Shown piece after piece: positions 42,301 to 52,520 of a DNA stretch of 60,000 nucleotides. The translations under genes and the position numbers were made by a program. Positions within the stretch are counted from its first letter, which is position 1, and each line of letters opens with the position of its first letter. The notes under the pieces are model-generated. The model saw nothing but the letters and a program-made list of their open reading frames with translations, did no database searches and was not told the origin of the DNA. This stretch comes from Owenia fusiformis (taxonomy: Eukaryota > Annelida > Polychaeta > Sabellida > Oweniidae): assembly GCA_903813345.2 (NCBI GenBank), contig CAIIXF020000011.1, positions 8,148,571-8,208,570 on the forward strand. The letters are read 5' to 3'.

Positions 42301-44965
42301 TTCGTCAAGAGCGCAAATTGCATAAGCGATCTAAGACGAATTGGGTATTATATATCCCCCTAACATGAGAAGTCAATCGATACATCTCTCCTTTGGCAAA
42401 CATAAAAATATATACATAAACGTCTCACAATAAATCAAACTAGTCGCAGCTACCAGTGCGATGTACAGCTGGTCCGAAAATTGACATTCCGTACATAGCT
42501 CAAAGTAAATCAGACTTGTATGACAAATTAGATACTCAATATCACATGAAACGAATGACCAATCAACAAGTCCTCGGTAGGGCAAATGTCAAAATGTATC
42601 CTGAAACATCTCACTGAATAACAAATATCGTGCTGCCACCAGCGTTACGTACGACACACCGAAAATTGACATTTCCTCCAGAGCACAAACTGCATCATAG
42701 ATTTAAGACGAATTAGATATAAAATATATCACGAACGGGAACATCATTCATTAAATCCATTCAAGAGCATACTCCAAAATATATACTTAAACGTCTCACA
42801 AAATTGCAAAGGACTGGAATGTACCAGTGTGACGTACGACTGGTCGGAAAATTGACATTTCGTCAAGATCGCAAATTGCATAAGCGATTTGAGACGAATT
42901 GGATATTATATATCCACCTAACAGAGAAGTCAATCGATACATCCCTCCTTTGTCAAACGTAAAAATATATACATAAACGTCTCATAATATATCAAACTAG
43001 TCGCTGCTACCAGTGCGATGTACAGCTGGTCCGAAAATTGACATTCCGTACATAGCCCAAAGTAAATCAGACTTGTATGACAAATTAGATACTCACTATC
43101 TCATGAATTGTATGACCAATCAACAAGTCCTCGGTAGGGCAAATGTCAAAATGTACCCTGAAACATCTCACTAAATAACAAATATCATGCTGTCACCAGC
43201 GTTACGTACGACTGGTCCGGAAATTGACATTTCCTCCAGAGCACAAACTGCATCATAGATTTAAGACGAATTAGATATAAAATATATCACGAACGGGAAC
43301 ATCATTCATTAAATCCATTCAAGAGCATACTCCAAAATATATACTTAAACGTCTCACAAAATTGCAAAGGACTGGCATGTACCAGTGTGACGTACGACTG
43401 GTCGGAAAATTGACATTTCGTCAAGATCGCAAATTGCATAAGCGATTTGAGACGAATTGGGTATTATATATCCCCCTAACAGAGAAGTCAATCGATACAT
43501 CCCTCCTTTGGCAAACGTAAAAATATATACATAAACGTCTCAAAATATATCAAACTAGTCGCTGCTACCAGTGCGATGTACAGCTGGTCCGAAAATTGAC
43601 ATTCCGTACATATACCAAAGGAAATCAGACTTGTATGACAAATTAGATACTCACTATCTCATGAATAGTATGACCAATCAACAAGTCCTCGGTAGGGCAA
43701 ATGTCAAAATGTACCCTGAAACATCTCACTAAATAACAAATATCATGCTTTCACCAGCGTTACGTACGACTGGTCCGGAAATTGACATTTCCTCCAGAGC
43801 ACAAACTGCATCATAGATTTAAGACGAATTAGATATAAAATATATCACGAACGGGAACATCATTCATTAAATCCATTCAACAGCATACTCCAATATATAT
43901 ACTTAAACGTCTCAGAAAATTGCAAAGGACTGCCATGTACCAGTGTGACATACGACTGGTCGGAAAATTGACATTTCGTCAAGAGCGCAAATTGCATAAG
44001 CGATTTAAGACGAATTGGATATTATATATCCCCCTAACAGAGAAGTCAATCGATACATCCCTCCTTTGTCAAACGTAAAAATATATACATAAACGTCTCA
44101 AAATATATCAAACTAGTCGCTGCTACCAGTGCGATGTACAGCTGGTCCGAAAATTGACATTCCGTACATAGCCCAAAGTAAATCAGACTTGTATGACAAA
44201 TAAGATACTCAATAGCTCATGAATTGTATGACCAATCAACAAGTCCTCGGTAGGGCAAATGTCAAAATGTACCCTGAAACATCTCACTAAATAACAAATA
44301 TCATGCTGTCACCAGCGTTACGTACGACTGGTCCGGAAATTGTCATTTCCTCCAGAGCACAAACTGCATCATAGATTTAAGACGAATTAGATATAAAATA
44401 TATCACGAACGGGAACATCATTCATTAAATCCATTCAAGAGCATACTCCAAAATATATACTTAAACGTCTCACAAAATTGCAAAGGACTGGCATGTAGCA
44501 GTGTGACGTACGACTGGTCGGAAAATTGACATTTCGTCAAGATCGCAAATTGCATAAGCGATTTGAGACGAATTGGGTATTATATATCCCCCTAACAGAG
44601 AAGTCAATCGATACATCCCTCCTTTGGCAAACGTAAAAATATATACATAAACGTCTCAAAATATATCAAACTAGTCGCTGCTACCAGTGCGATGTACAGC
44701 TGGTCCGAAAATTGACATTCCGTACATAGCCCAAAGTAAATCAGACTTGTATGACAAATTAGATACTCACTATCTCATGAATTGTATGACCAATCAACAA
44801 GTCCTAGGTAGGGCAAATGTAAAAATGTATCCTGAAACATCTCACTAAATAACAAATATCATGCTGCCACCAGCGTTACGTACGACTGGTCCGAAAATTG
44901 ACATTTCCTCCAGAGCACAAACTGCATCATAGATTTGAGACAAATTAGATATAAAATATATCACG

Positions 44966-45489
44966 AACGGAAACATAAGTCATTCTATCTTTCGTAGAGC
45001 AAACGTAGCAACATATTCTGAAACGTCTCTCAAACCAGCAAAGGACGAGCTAGCACCAGCGTAAAGTGCGACTGGTCAGAAAAGAGCGCAATAAAAATCA
45101 AAGCTTTATGTCAAATTAGATACCCAATATATCACGAATAGAATGACTACTCAACAAGTCCATGGTAGAGCAAATGCAAAAATATATACTTTAACGTCTC
45201 TCAAACTAACAACTTACGTGCTGCTACCAGTGTGACGTGAGACTGGTTCGAAAATTGACATTTTGTCTAGAGTGCAATGTAAATCAGAGCTTTACGACAA
45301 ATTACATATTCCACATCTCTCGAATAGAATGACTAATCAACAAATCCTTTGTAGAGCAAATGTAAAGATGTATCCTTCAAAATCTCATTTATTAGCAAAT
45401 ATAGCATCCTGCCACCAACGTTACGTACGACTGGTCAGAAAATTGACATTTCGTCTATATCGCAAACTATATCAGCGATTTAAGGTGCC
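44966..45489 (-). repeat. Diverged edge monomers of the satellite
   Basis: After the last homogeneous HOR, the sequence still contains the monomer box (GACTGGTCAGAAAA near 45,070; GACTGGTTCGAAAATTGACA near 45,243; GACTGGTCAGAAAATTGACA near 45,430), spaced about 180-186 bp. The remaining bases are strongly diverged and do not follow the A-B-C subtypes closely. This is the pattern of old monomeric repeats at the edge of a homogenised array. An open frame of 106 codons here (45,263-45,583) reads through repeat DNA into unique DNA and is not taken as a gene. Confidence 0.82.
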
Positions 45490-45818
45490 ATGGAAGTTAA
45501 CAGGAAATGAAAAAACAGGAAGTGACAAAATATTTTGCATTTTTAGACATTTTTTGAACAAAGATAACAGAGTTCTGTTTTGACCTCCAGTCAATTCAAC
45601 TAGTTCCAAATACCATTTACAGGTCCAGGATCACAATGTCCATGGTCAGAATGACCCTAAACATGATGAAATAACCCTTTTCAGCCCTTTGAATATGTGA
45701 CTGAAAAATAGCTAAAAGAAGGAGGTAGGAAAGGTCACTGAACAGAATCTTTCGAATTTTTCAGAAAATGTGCCCAATATATTGCTCTAAATGATACAAT
45801 CTTTGAAATTTTAGACAA
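45490..45818. other. Short non-satellite stretch between inverted and direct array blocks
   Basis: About 330 bp of AT-rich sequence with no similarity to the monomers seen by eye, no recognisable gene, and no terminal inverted repeats. It separates the decayed - strand monomers from the abrupt restart of the array in + orientation. Confidence 0.6.
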
Positions 45819-46588
45819 TTGCAATTTTGTGAGACGTTAAGGTATATATTTTTTAGTATGCTCTTGAATGCATTTAATGAATGATGTTCCCGTTCGTGAT
45901 ATATTTTATATCTTATTCGTCTTAAATCTATGATGCAGTTTGTGCTCTGGAGGAAATGTCAATTTTCGGACTAGTCGTACGTAACGCTGGTGGCAGCATG
46001 ATATTTGTTATTTAGTGAGATGTTTCAGGATACATTTTTACATTTAACCTACCTAGGACTTGTTGATTGGTCATACTATTCATGAGATATTGAGTATCTA
46101 ATTTGTCATACAAGTCTGATTTACTTTGGGCTATGTACGGAATGTCAATTTTCGGACCAGCTGTACATCGCACTGTTAGCAGCAACTAGTTTGATATATT
46201 GTAAAACGTTTATGTATATATTTTTACGTTTGCTAAAGGAGGGATGTTTCGATTGACTTCTCTGTTAGAGGGATATATAATATCCAATTCGTCTTAAATC
46301 GCTTATGCAATTTGCGCTCTTGACGAAATGTCAATTTTCCGACCAGTCGTACGTCACACTTGTACATGCCAGCCCTTTGCAATTTTGTGAGAATTTAAGT
46401 ATATACTTTGGAGTATGCTCTTGAATGGATTTAATGAATGATGTTCCCGTTCGTGATATATTTTATATCTAATTCGTCTTAAATCTATGATGCAGTTTGT
46501 GCTCTAGAGGAAATGTCAATTTTCGGACCAGTCGTAAGCAACGATGGTGACAGCATGATATTTGTTATTTAGTGAGATGTTTTAGGAT
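45819..46588 (+). repeat. Trimeric satellite array, block 5, direct orientation, cut by gap
   Basis: The array restarts abruptly in the middle of an A monomer (TTGCAATTTTGTGAGACG) in + orientation. It runs B, C, A and into a B monomer before the run of N. About 1.4 HOR copies are visible. How far it continues in the gap is unknown. Confidence 0.93.
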
Positions 46589-47088
46589 NNNNNNNNNNNN
46601 NNNNNNNNNNNNNNNNNNNNNNNNNNNNNNNNNNNNNNNNNNNNNNNNNNNNNNNNNNNNNNNNNNNNNNNNNNNNNNNNNNNNNNNNNNNNNNNNNNNN
46701 NNNNNNNNNNNNNNNNNNNNNNNNNNNNNNNNNNNNNNNNNNNNNNNNNNNNNNNNNNNNNNNNNNNNNNNNNNNNNNNNNNNNNNNNNNNNNNNNNNNN
46801 NNNNNNNNNNNNNNNNNNNNNNNNNNNNNNNNNNNNNNNNNNNNNNNNNNNNNNNNNNNNNNNNNNNNNNNNNNNNNNNNNNNNNNNNNNNNNNNNNNNN
46901 NNNNNNNNNNNNNNNNNNNNNNNNNNNNNNNNNNNNNNNNNNNNNNNNNNNNNNNNNNNNNNNNNNNNNNNNNNNNNNNNNNNNNNNNNNNNNNNNNNNN
47001 NNNNNNNNNNNNNNNNNNNNNNNNNNNNNNNNNNNNNNNNNNNNNNNNNNNNNNNNNNNNNNNNNNNNNNNNNNNNNNNNNNNNNNNN
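46589..47088. other. Assembly gap of exactly 500 N
   Basis: The run of unknown bases is 500 long, a typical placeholder size, so the true distance is unknown. It starts inside a satellite monomer and ends inside a coding exon of a sulfotransferase gene. The missing sequence should contain the satellite edge and the 5' part of that gene. Confidence 0.97.
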
Positions 47089-48803
47089 TATAAAAGAGGG
47101 GGGACATCTTTCTTTGGAGAGCTACTCCATACATACCCTAAAACCCAATATCTGTTCGAGCCGCTTGTTGGAGTCTATGCTCATATGTATGGGGGTGTGA
47201 CTGTGCCGCCATGGAGCATTAGAGCCTTCGCTAATGGAACGATACGGTAGGCGACATTGGCATTGACAAGAATATCCACTTTATTTTGGGTGAATTGTTC
47301 CTTCGTCTTTTACTCAACAAAACTGAGAAATACACCTAATATCATTGAAAACATTCCTAAATTCTGCAACTTAGATATCGTTTTCCGTATTTACCTTATT
47401 TCTTGTATGGCTCATTTGAGTTTATGTGTTTTTGTTGTTTTTTGGCAGTGATGCGCCTGATTACGAAGTGAACTATATAGCGGAGACACTTAACAAAATG
47501 TTTAACTGCGACTACAACTCTGTCCATATTGAGAACTTTAAAAGTGACGGTCCACTACCCGCAATTCATTCAGTGTCATACAAACAATGCATAAAACAGA
47601 ATGGCCTCAAAAAATGGCCCAACATTACCTATAGTCATTGTGATAGGCCTACCTATATGAATGATATTCCTCCAGAGTGTGTTAACCCAGACGTCTATGA
47701 CGATATTTCACTACACCAAGGCAACAAGAACAGAACAACTATAATGCAACATTTCAACACATATAACTCAAAGGTGAAGCTCAAATGGAATCGTTTGTTA
47801 AGATGCACTGACGATTTGAGAAAAAATTGCTCAGAATCTAATCAAAGAGTTTATAAATTGATTCGCATGAACATGAAGACTGCTGTAACGCTCTTGGAAA
47901 GATATTCCGACATTAAAGTGATACATTATATCAGGGACCCTCGAGGTATTCAGAATTCCAGGGTCGACACTGTAACATCTTTTGCATTTGAGGATAGAAT
48001 GACCCTTGTAGAGTCGTCTGATTTACTCTGTAGACTGATTTGGAACGACATTCTAGTTGCTTCAAGACAACCTCTGCATATTGCTAGGAGGATACTACAG
48101 GTGAATCAATTTGTTTGTTGATTGTTTTTCCTTTTTTCGTTTCTGTTCATCTTCAGATTATGTCTAATGCTTTATGATTTTCACATTTTCTAGTCATTAG
48201 GGAATTACTTCTTACTACCATGGGGTATGATTTTAACAATGCAAAACATCTTTAAGACTTATACAAATACGTTAACTGCATGACAATCAAATGTACATGC
48301 AGTTTCACGGTTGCAACAAAGCAAATTGTTATGTAACAATATGGCAGTGTACTCTACAATGTCACACCACGTTTGTAATTAATTGTCATACTATGTTGAT
48401 TATTAATTCTATGCTGGCATACGACGTTGGTAATTAGATTTTTGCCAACATCTAGTTATTATCGCCACCCAGTGATGATATTCATAAAACTGTAATTAAG
48501 GAAATAAGAAATAATGTTATTTTCCAGGTGAGATACGAGGATGTTGTTAACGACCCAAAGAACACAATAGAAAAAATTGACGAATTTCTGGATAGAGAGT
48601 CACAACCAGAGATGCTTGACTGGTTGAATTTGAATACTAATTGTCCGAATATGACACAAACTTTGTCAGACAGTCAACCATTTGCCTTATGCAAAAATGC
48701 ATCTTACACTATGGATAAATGGCGCGAACGCCTCAGTCCAGAAGACATAGCTGGGATAACTAAGACATGTTCCAATGTTCTCAAGCATTTTAAGTATTCA
48801 TAA
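47089..48803 (+). CDS. Carbohydrate sulfotransferase (GlcNAc/Gal/GalNAc 6-O-type), 5' truncated by gap
   Basis: Predicted to transfer sulfate from PAPS to a sugar hydroxyl in the Golgi lumen (Sulfotransfer_1 family, CHST1/3-like; family role from general knowledge). Three exons join in frame: 47,089-47,246, 47,449-48,100 and 48,528-48,803. They have GT-AG introns of 202 and 427 bp in phases 2 and 0, giving 361 visible residues and a TAA stop. The first residues after the gap, YKRGGTSFFGELL, match the 5'-phosphosulfate-binding loop, followed by YLFEPL. The 3'-phosphate-binding motif RDPRGIQNSR lies at about visible residues 215-224. The C-terminal part has VRYEDVVNDP and a WRERLSPEDI segment as in the family. 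The loop has RGG where vertebrate members usually have RSG. The N-terminal membrane anchor and start codon must lie in or beyond the gap. The acceptor sugar cannot be deduced. Confidence 0.9.
47247..47448 (+). other. Intron 1 of the sulfotransferase gene
   Basis: The donor is ATACG|GTAGGC and the acceptor TTTTTTGGCAG|TGATGC, preceded by a T-rich tract. The upstream exon leaves two bases (CG) and the downstream exon supplies T, forming an Arg codon before DAPDYEV. The phase match supports the junction. Confidence 0.85.
48101..48527 (+). other. Intron 2 of the sulfotransferase gene
   Basis: The donor is CTACAG|GTGAAT and the acceptor TTATTTTCCAG|GTGAGA. The phase-0 junction gives RRILQ-VRYEDV, which restores the family's conserved VRYED segment. 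No repeats or genes are seen inside. Confidence 0.88.
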
Positions 48804-49560
48804 TTCAATTGAAAAGCATTCAGTTGTCCCCCCAACATTTGATCTGTAAGGATCTGGTAAACATTTTAAACGCTATGCGTCACACTGTATATATTTGTAT
48901 TTGTATGTTTAAACATCAGTCGAAAAGCATAACTAATATCATGCTGCTAGATCTCTCTTGCAAAACAGGTATAGTATTAACATCATTAACCATGCTTCCT
49001 AAAGCATATTTGAGATTAAGTACATTATCATAAATTTTATGCTTTGAAAGCCTGAATAGCATAATTTCTTACTTTAGATGTGAGTTTATCTTATCTTGCA
49101 AGGTAGGTCTATAGCATAATATAATGTGAATATATATATATATATCTATATTATATGAGTGTTCATTCATTTACTTATAATCAGTCAAATTTTGACATTA
49201 TAACTGACCTTTTATAGCCAAGAATACACTGATTATCTTAAAATGAGTTGAAAATATTGCTCATAGTTCTTAATGACACTGTTTCCAAAGTTCTTAAACT
49301 ATGAACTCAAAGGCCTAATGTTTGAAATTAAGTCTGACTTGACTAATCATATTATTTAAGTATTGATAGGTCATTGAGCATGCAACTCATACCAAGTTTG
49401 TTGTTACTCATTGCTCTGAAAGGATGCAATAATATGATCAATGAGTTTTTTTGAAAAGTAGGTTCACAGTATGCTGTTGTACTCTTGGCAGAATTGTTTT
49501 TGTGCTATAATGAACCTTGCCCTATCTGGTCATTCAAAGCCACTTTAGTATTATAATGAG
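48804..49560 (+). other. Downstream region of the sulfotransferase, with a TA microsatellite
   Basis: AT-rich sequence following the stop codon, probably 3' UTR and intergenic DNA. A short (TA)n run lies at about 49,131-49,146. No clear AATAAA signal, RNA gene or conserved coding segment was recognised. Confidence 0.5.
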
Positions 49561-49564
49561 TACT

Positions 49565-50576
49565 GAATATTGAGAAAAGTACTTTCAACATTCTGCAGTT
49601 TCGAGAATGGTCTTGTTCATGAATTCACAGAAATTTAAATGTTGTAAATAGTTTATTTGACTGAACTTATTTTATTAGTTGAACCTATGACAATTCAGTA
49701 TATGGGTTGGAATGTTCTGCAATGTTGTTTTACCCATGACTTTACAGGTTCAATTTTTTTGTAATTAGTTTTTTGTTTTGTTTTAACTGCCTTATTCCTG
49801 TCAACTGAACATATGACATTTCAGAGAGTATTATATAATATGTATGTTGTACCAGCATAAGATAAAGTGAGTATTTTGTTCAACTTCTACATGCAGAGTT
49901 TGTGTATGTATTATGACTATGATTATCATGACTTTACATTTCCCCTTTTCTCAAAACGCATTCAAGTTGATAACACAATGGTATTATGATTTCCTGGGTT
50001 CTAGTGTCATTTGCAAATATTTCGATACTCTTCATATTTATTTTTAGGAGCAGTGAGAGCAGTGATTACCTCCATTTTTACATTTGACCTGATCTATTCT
50101 ATTTTGCAAAGAGTACACTGACATTTTTTGACAGTTTTTTGCATTGAGATCATTTCATGTTTGGAGTGTATACTTTCTATATTGGCAAACTTTGAGTGAA
50201 TACCATGATGCATTGATTACGATTACTGAGTTTTATCTTTATACTGAGTTGGCTTCGCTGGCTGATCATGCTTATTTGTTTTGTTTTTTATATTATCAAC
50301 TTGATTGCATGAATTTTGAGAATTAATCTGACTTTGATTTCACATATTTAAATATTGGAAATAGTTTAACAATAGTTTTGAGTGGACTTATTTCCAGTTA
50401 TTGGACATATGATCATTCAGAAAGTATCATAAGTATGTTGTAAAATGAGAATTAAAATCTAAGTGATTTACTTGATGTCAACATGAAGAGTTTGTGTATA
50501 CTAATTAATATGACTCAATGACTTTACACTTTACTAAACCCAACTTATTCTATAATGTAATGGTATTATACACATA
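49565..50576 (+). repeat. Imperfect tandem repeats, probable 5' region of a LINE
   Basis: Degenerate copies of one unit about 600 bp long. Related landmarks recur: GAACATATGACATTTCAGAGAG near 49,806 and GGACATATGATCATTCAGAAAG near 50,402; ATGCAGAGTTTGTGTATG near 49,892 and ATGAAGAGTTTGTGTATA near 50,482; and GCAGTGAGAGCAGTGATTACC near 50,050, seen again as GCAGTGAGAGCAGTGACTACC near 51,609. The second copy is split by the mariner element at 50,577. A LINE endonuclease fragment follows, so these may be repeated 5' promoter units of that LINE. That link is inference from order only. Confidence 0.55.
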
Positions 50577-51552
50577 CAGGGTGACCCAAAAAAAATGCAA
50601 CCCTCCATTTCTTCAATATTTTTCTTAAATGGAGGTGAATTGCTCTGAAATTTGGCACACACGGACTTCATTCAATGTGGGATCCTCTGGCAAAGTTTCA
50701 ATAATCAGAGTCTTATATTGATAGAGTTATGGTCGTTCCAAAATATGCTCAAAATGTCGTCCATTTCCAATGTTAGGTTTTCGGAAGAATCACATTCCCT
50801 TCTTTCTGAACATGTAAACTCAAGAAATAATGTGTTCTGGGATCACAAATTCAAGATGAAGTGCTTCAAAGGCCCCTTCATTCTGTTAAATGCACAGCTT
50901 GGGCTGCCAATTTCCAAACATGAAATCATCAGCCCCTTTTGGTTTGAGGTTGATAATGGCAACACTGTTACTGTTAACACACAGCGCAATATTGGCATTC
51001 CCAGGAAGTTCTAGGCAGTTCTAGAATGACATACAGGCTTCAATAGACAAGAACAGCGATTCTAGAAGGATGGGGCTACTCCTCACACTTCTTATGATAG
51101 CATAGCCTGGCTCACTAGTCATTTCTATGATGAGATTATCTCTCCTAGGATGGAGAACCCATGACCATCCCACAGTCTTGATCTCAATGCCCCTGACTTC
51201 TATATATGAGGTTATTTAAAGGATAATGTGTATGAAAATAACCCTACTGCAATTGCAGAACTCCAACAAGCATTCCTGCAAAAATTTGAGCCATACCCAT
51301 GGGGAAGAATGCATCCGTGTTATGAACAGTTTTCCTTGAACATTGCAAGTTTGTTTTCAGCGAAATTGACGATATATGGAGCATATTTTGAAACAACCAT
51401 AACTCGATCAATATAAGACTATCGTTATTAAAACTTTGCCAGAGGATCCCACATTGAATGAAGTTCTTGTGTGCCAAATCTCAGAGCAATTTACCTCCAT
51501 TTAAGAAAAATATTGAAGAAATGGAGGGTTGCATTTTTTTTGGGTCACCCTG
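50577..51552 (+). mobile_element. Tc1/mariner-type element with about 190-bp inverted repeats, decayed
   Basis: This 976-bp element begins CAGGGTGACCCAAAA and ends with the inverted form, flanked by TA (50,575-50,576 and 51,553-51,554). The terminal inverted repeats are unusually long. From 50,577 to about 50,768 the left arm matches the inverted right arm (about 51,362-51,552) with few differences, including GTGGGATCCTCTGGCAAAGT. Only about 600 bp lies between the arms, too little for a full transposase, so the copy is internally deleted as well as mutated. It sits inside the LINE 5' repeat region. Confidence 0.9.
50840..51305 (+). pseudogene. Tc1/mariner transposase catalytic-domain remnant
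   Basis: Fragments of an IS630/Tc1/mariner DDE transposase are readable across frames. KCTAWAA is followed after a frameshift near 50,910 by HEIISPFWFE. Further on, KDGATPHTS holds the second catalytic Asp. Then comes SLDLNAPDFYI-stop-GYLKDNVY, corresponding to the usual PDLNPxDFxLWGYLK motif. Two positions that are normally Trp are TGA stops (51,172-51,174 and 51,207-51,209). The N-terminal DNA-binding half is absent. It cannot be functional. Confidence 0.85.
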
Positions 51553-51686
51553 TATTTGGGTTTTTGTGTCACACACATATTTTTGATACTCAAATTATTC
51601 ATTTTTAGCAGTGAGAGCAGTGACTACCTGCTTTACCTGCCATCTTTCTTTAATTTGACAAATGATTTACCTTGTCATTACCATAA

Positions 51687-52184
51687 TTGTTTTCAGTGGG
51701 GACTTGTCTGTGTATTCACATAACTTTACATTTGATAGAGGATGATACAGTTTCTTTGTCACATCCTTGGACTGAGTTACCCTTTTACAGTGTCAGAGAC
51801 CATAATGATTTTATCGAGTTGGTTCCTAATGGTAATATGATAATTACATTTGAAAACAAACTTTTCAATCCAATTGAGATTAGAGGCGATGATGAGGATA
51901 CACCAGGTTATGATGATATTTCTTATGATTATATGTCAAAATGTGATTATCTTACCCTGACTGAACTGAATAACTCATTGAATGCCAAGAATTTATTAGA
52001 CATGTCTCTTATACATAGCAATATACGCAGTTTATCAGCAAACCAATGGAAATTAACAAACATGATTTCTGCTATTGACAAGACCATTTCAGTAATAGCA
52101 CTTTCAGAAACATGGCTCTATAAGGACCAGGAATCATATTTTTCCAAATTTTTGAATTACAATGGTCACTTTTACACTTCATGA
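51687..52184 (+). pseudogene. CR1/L2-like LINE ORF2 fragment (N-terminus and start of endonuclease)
   Basis: An open frame of 165 codons. Its first part (ELPFYSVRDHNDFIELV, then FENKLFNPIEI) resembles the region ahead of the apurinic endonuclease in CR1/L2-type ORF2 proteins. It then gives MSLIHSNIRSLSANQWKL and VIALSETWL, the well-known start of the endonuclease domain (NIRSL and SETWL motifs). The frame stops soon after NYNGHF. The rest of the endonuclease and all of the reverse transcriptase are missing, so this is a truncated relic. The exact start is uncertain; the ATG at 51,687 may not be the original one. Confidence 0.75.
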
Positions 52185-52520
52185 TTGAATTATGACCCTA
52201 ATAAGTGGCCTATACATCAATACAGTGCTGAATATAGGTCAACAAGATACTAGTGTGCATATAAATGTAATAATTGAAGCAGAATACTCATTTTGAAAAA
52301 TCAGATGAATTATTTTTTTCCCATGGGGAGATCCCAATGGAGGGTGTATAAGGTCCTTTGTTGATATTTGTTGATTATTTACAAAGTAAATAGTTTTTAA
52401 TAGCATAGCGACATCTTTATTATCTTACTATAACTGATTATTAGCGCATGCGTATATTCATTCGATTTACACTTAGTCATAGTTGAGTAAAGCTTTTTGA
52501 AGTTTTTGAAGAACCGTATA
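52185..52520. other. AT-rich stretch without a recognised gene
   Basis: It lies between the LINE fragment and the next ORF. It contains a GCGCATGCG motif near 52,443 but no coding similarity, TIRs or tandem structure that I could identify. It may be upstream DNA of the zinc-knuckle-like ORF. Confidence 0.4.

Larger units (their letters stand above)
19749..44965 (-). repeat. Trimeric satellite array, block 4, inverted orientation
   Basis: From 19,749 every monomer reads as the reverse complement of the blocks to the left, for about 45 HOR copies. Several subfamilies are visible. One has AAAGGGTTGGCATG with GTGTACCAGTG(C/T)GATG (near 20.0-20.2, 24.3-24.5 and 32.3-32.5 kb). One has TCTATCGATACATCC with CTACTACCAGTG (21.6, 22.2 and 27.8 kb). 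In the distal part (34-44 kb), units with GGAAGATACAAGTGTGACG plus AACATGAGAAGTC are interleaved with units carrying CAAGATCGCAAATT, giving two- or three-HOR periodicities. Short reading frames of 60-125 codons recur, but they follow the DNA repeat and are not convincing genes. Confidence 0.96.

Noticed and set aside
1-45000. Regular repeats as a CRISPR array.
   Set aside because: The units are continuous 186/558-bp monomers without unique spacers, and the rest of the window is animal DNA.
47089-47100. TATAAAAG just after the gap as a promoter TATA box.
   Set aside because: The bases are in frame with the 5'-phosphosulfate loop of the sulfotransferase, and the exon splices in phase downstream, so coding is the better explanation.
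46565-47134. Long open frames across the N run.
   Set aside because: They consist of unknown bases and have no coding evidence.
51172-51209. TGA at two Trp positions of the mariner transposase as evidence of a changed genetic code.
   Set aside because: The glycosyltransferase gene uses TGA as its stop, and Trp is TGG in the intact genes. Decay of a dead transposon explains it.
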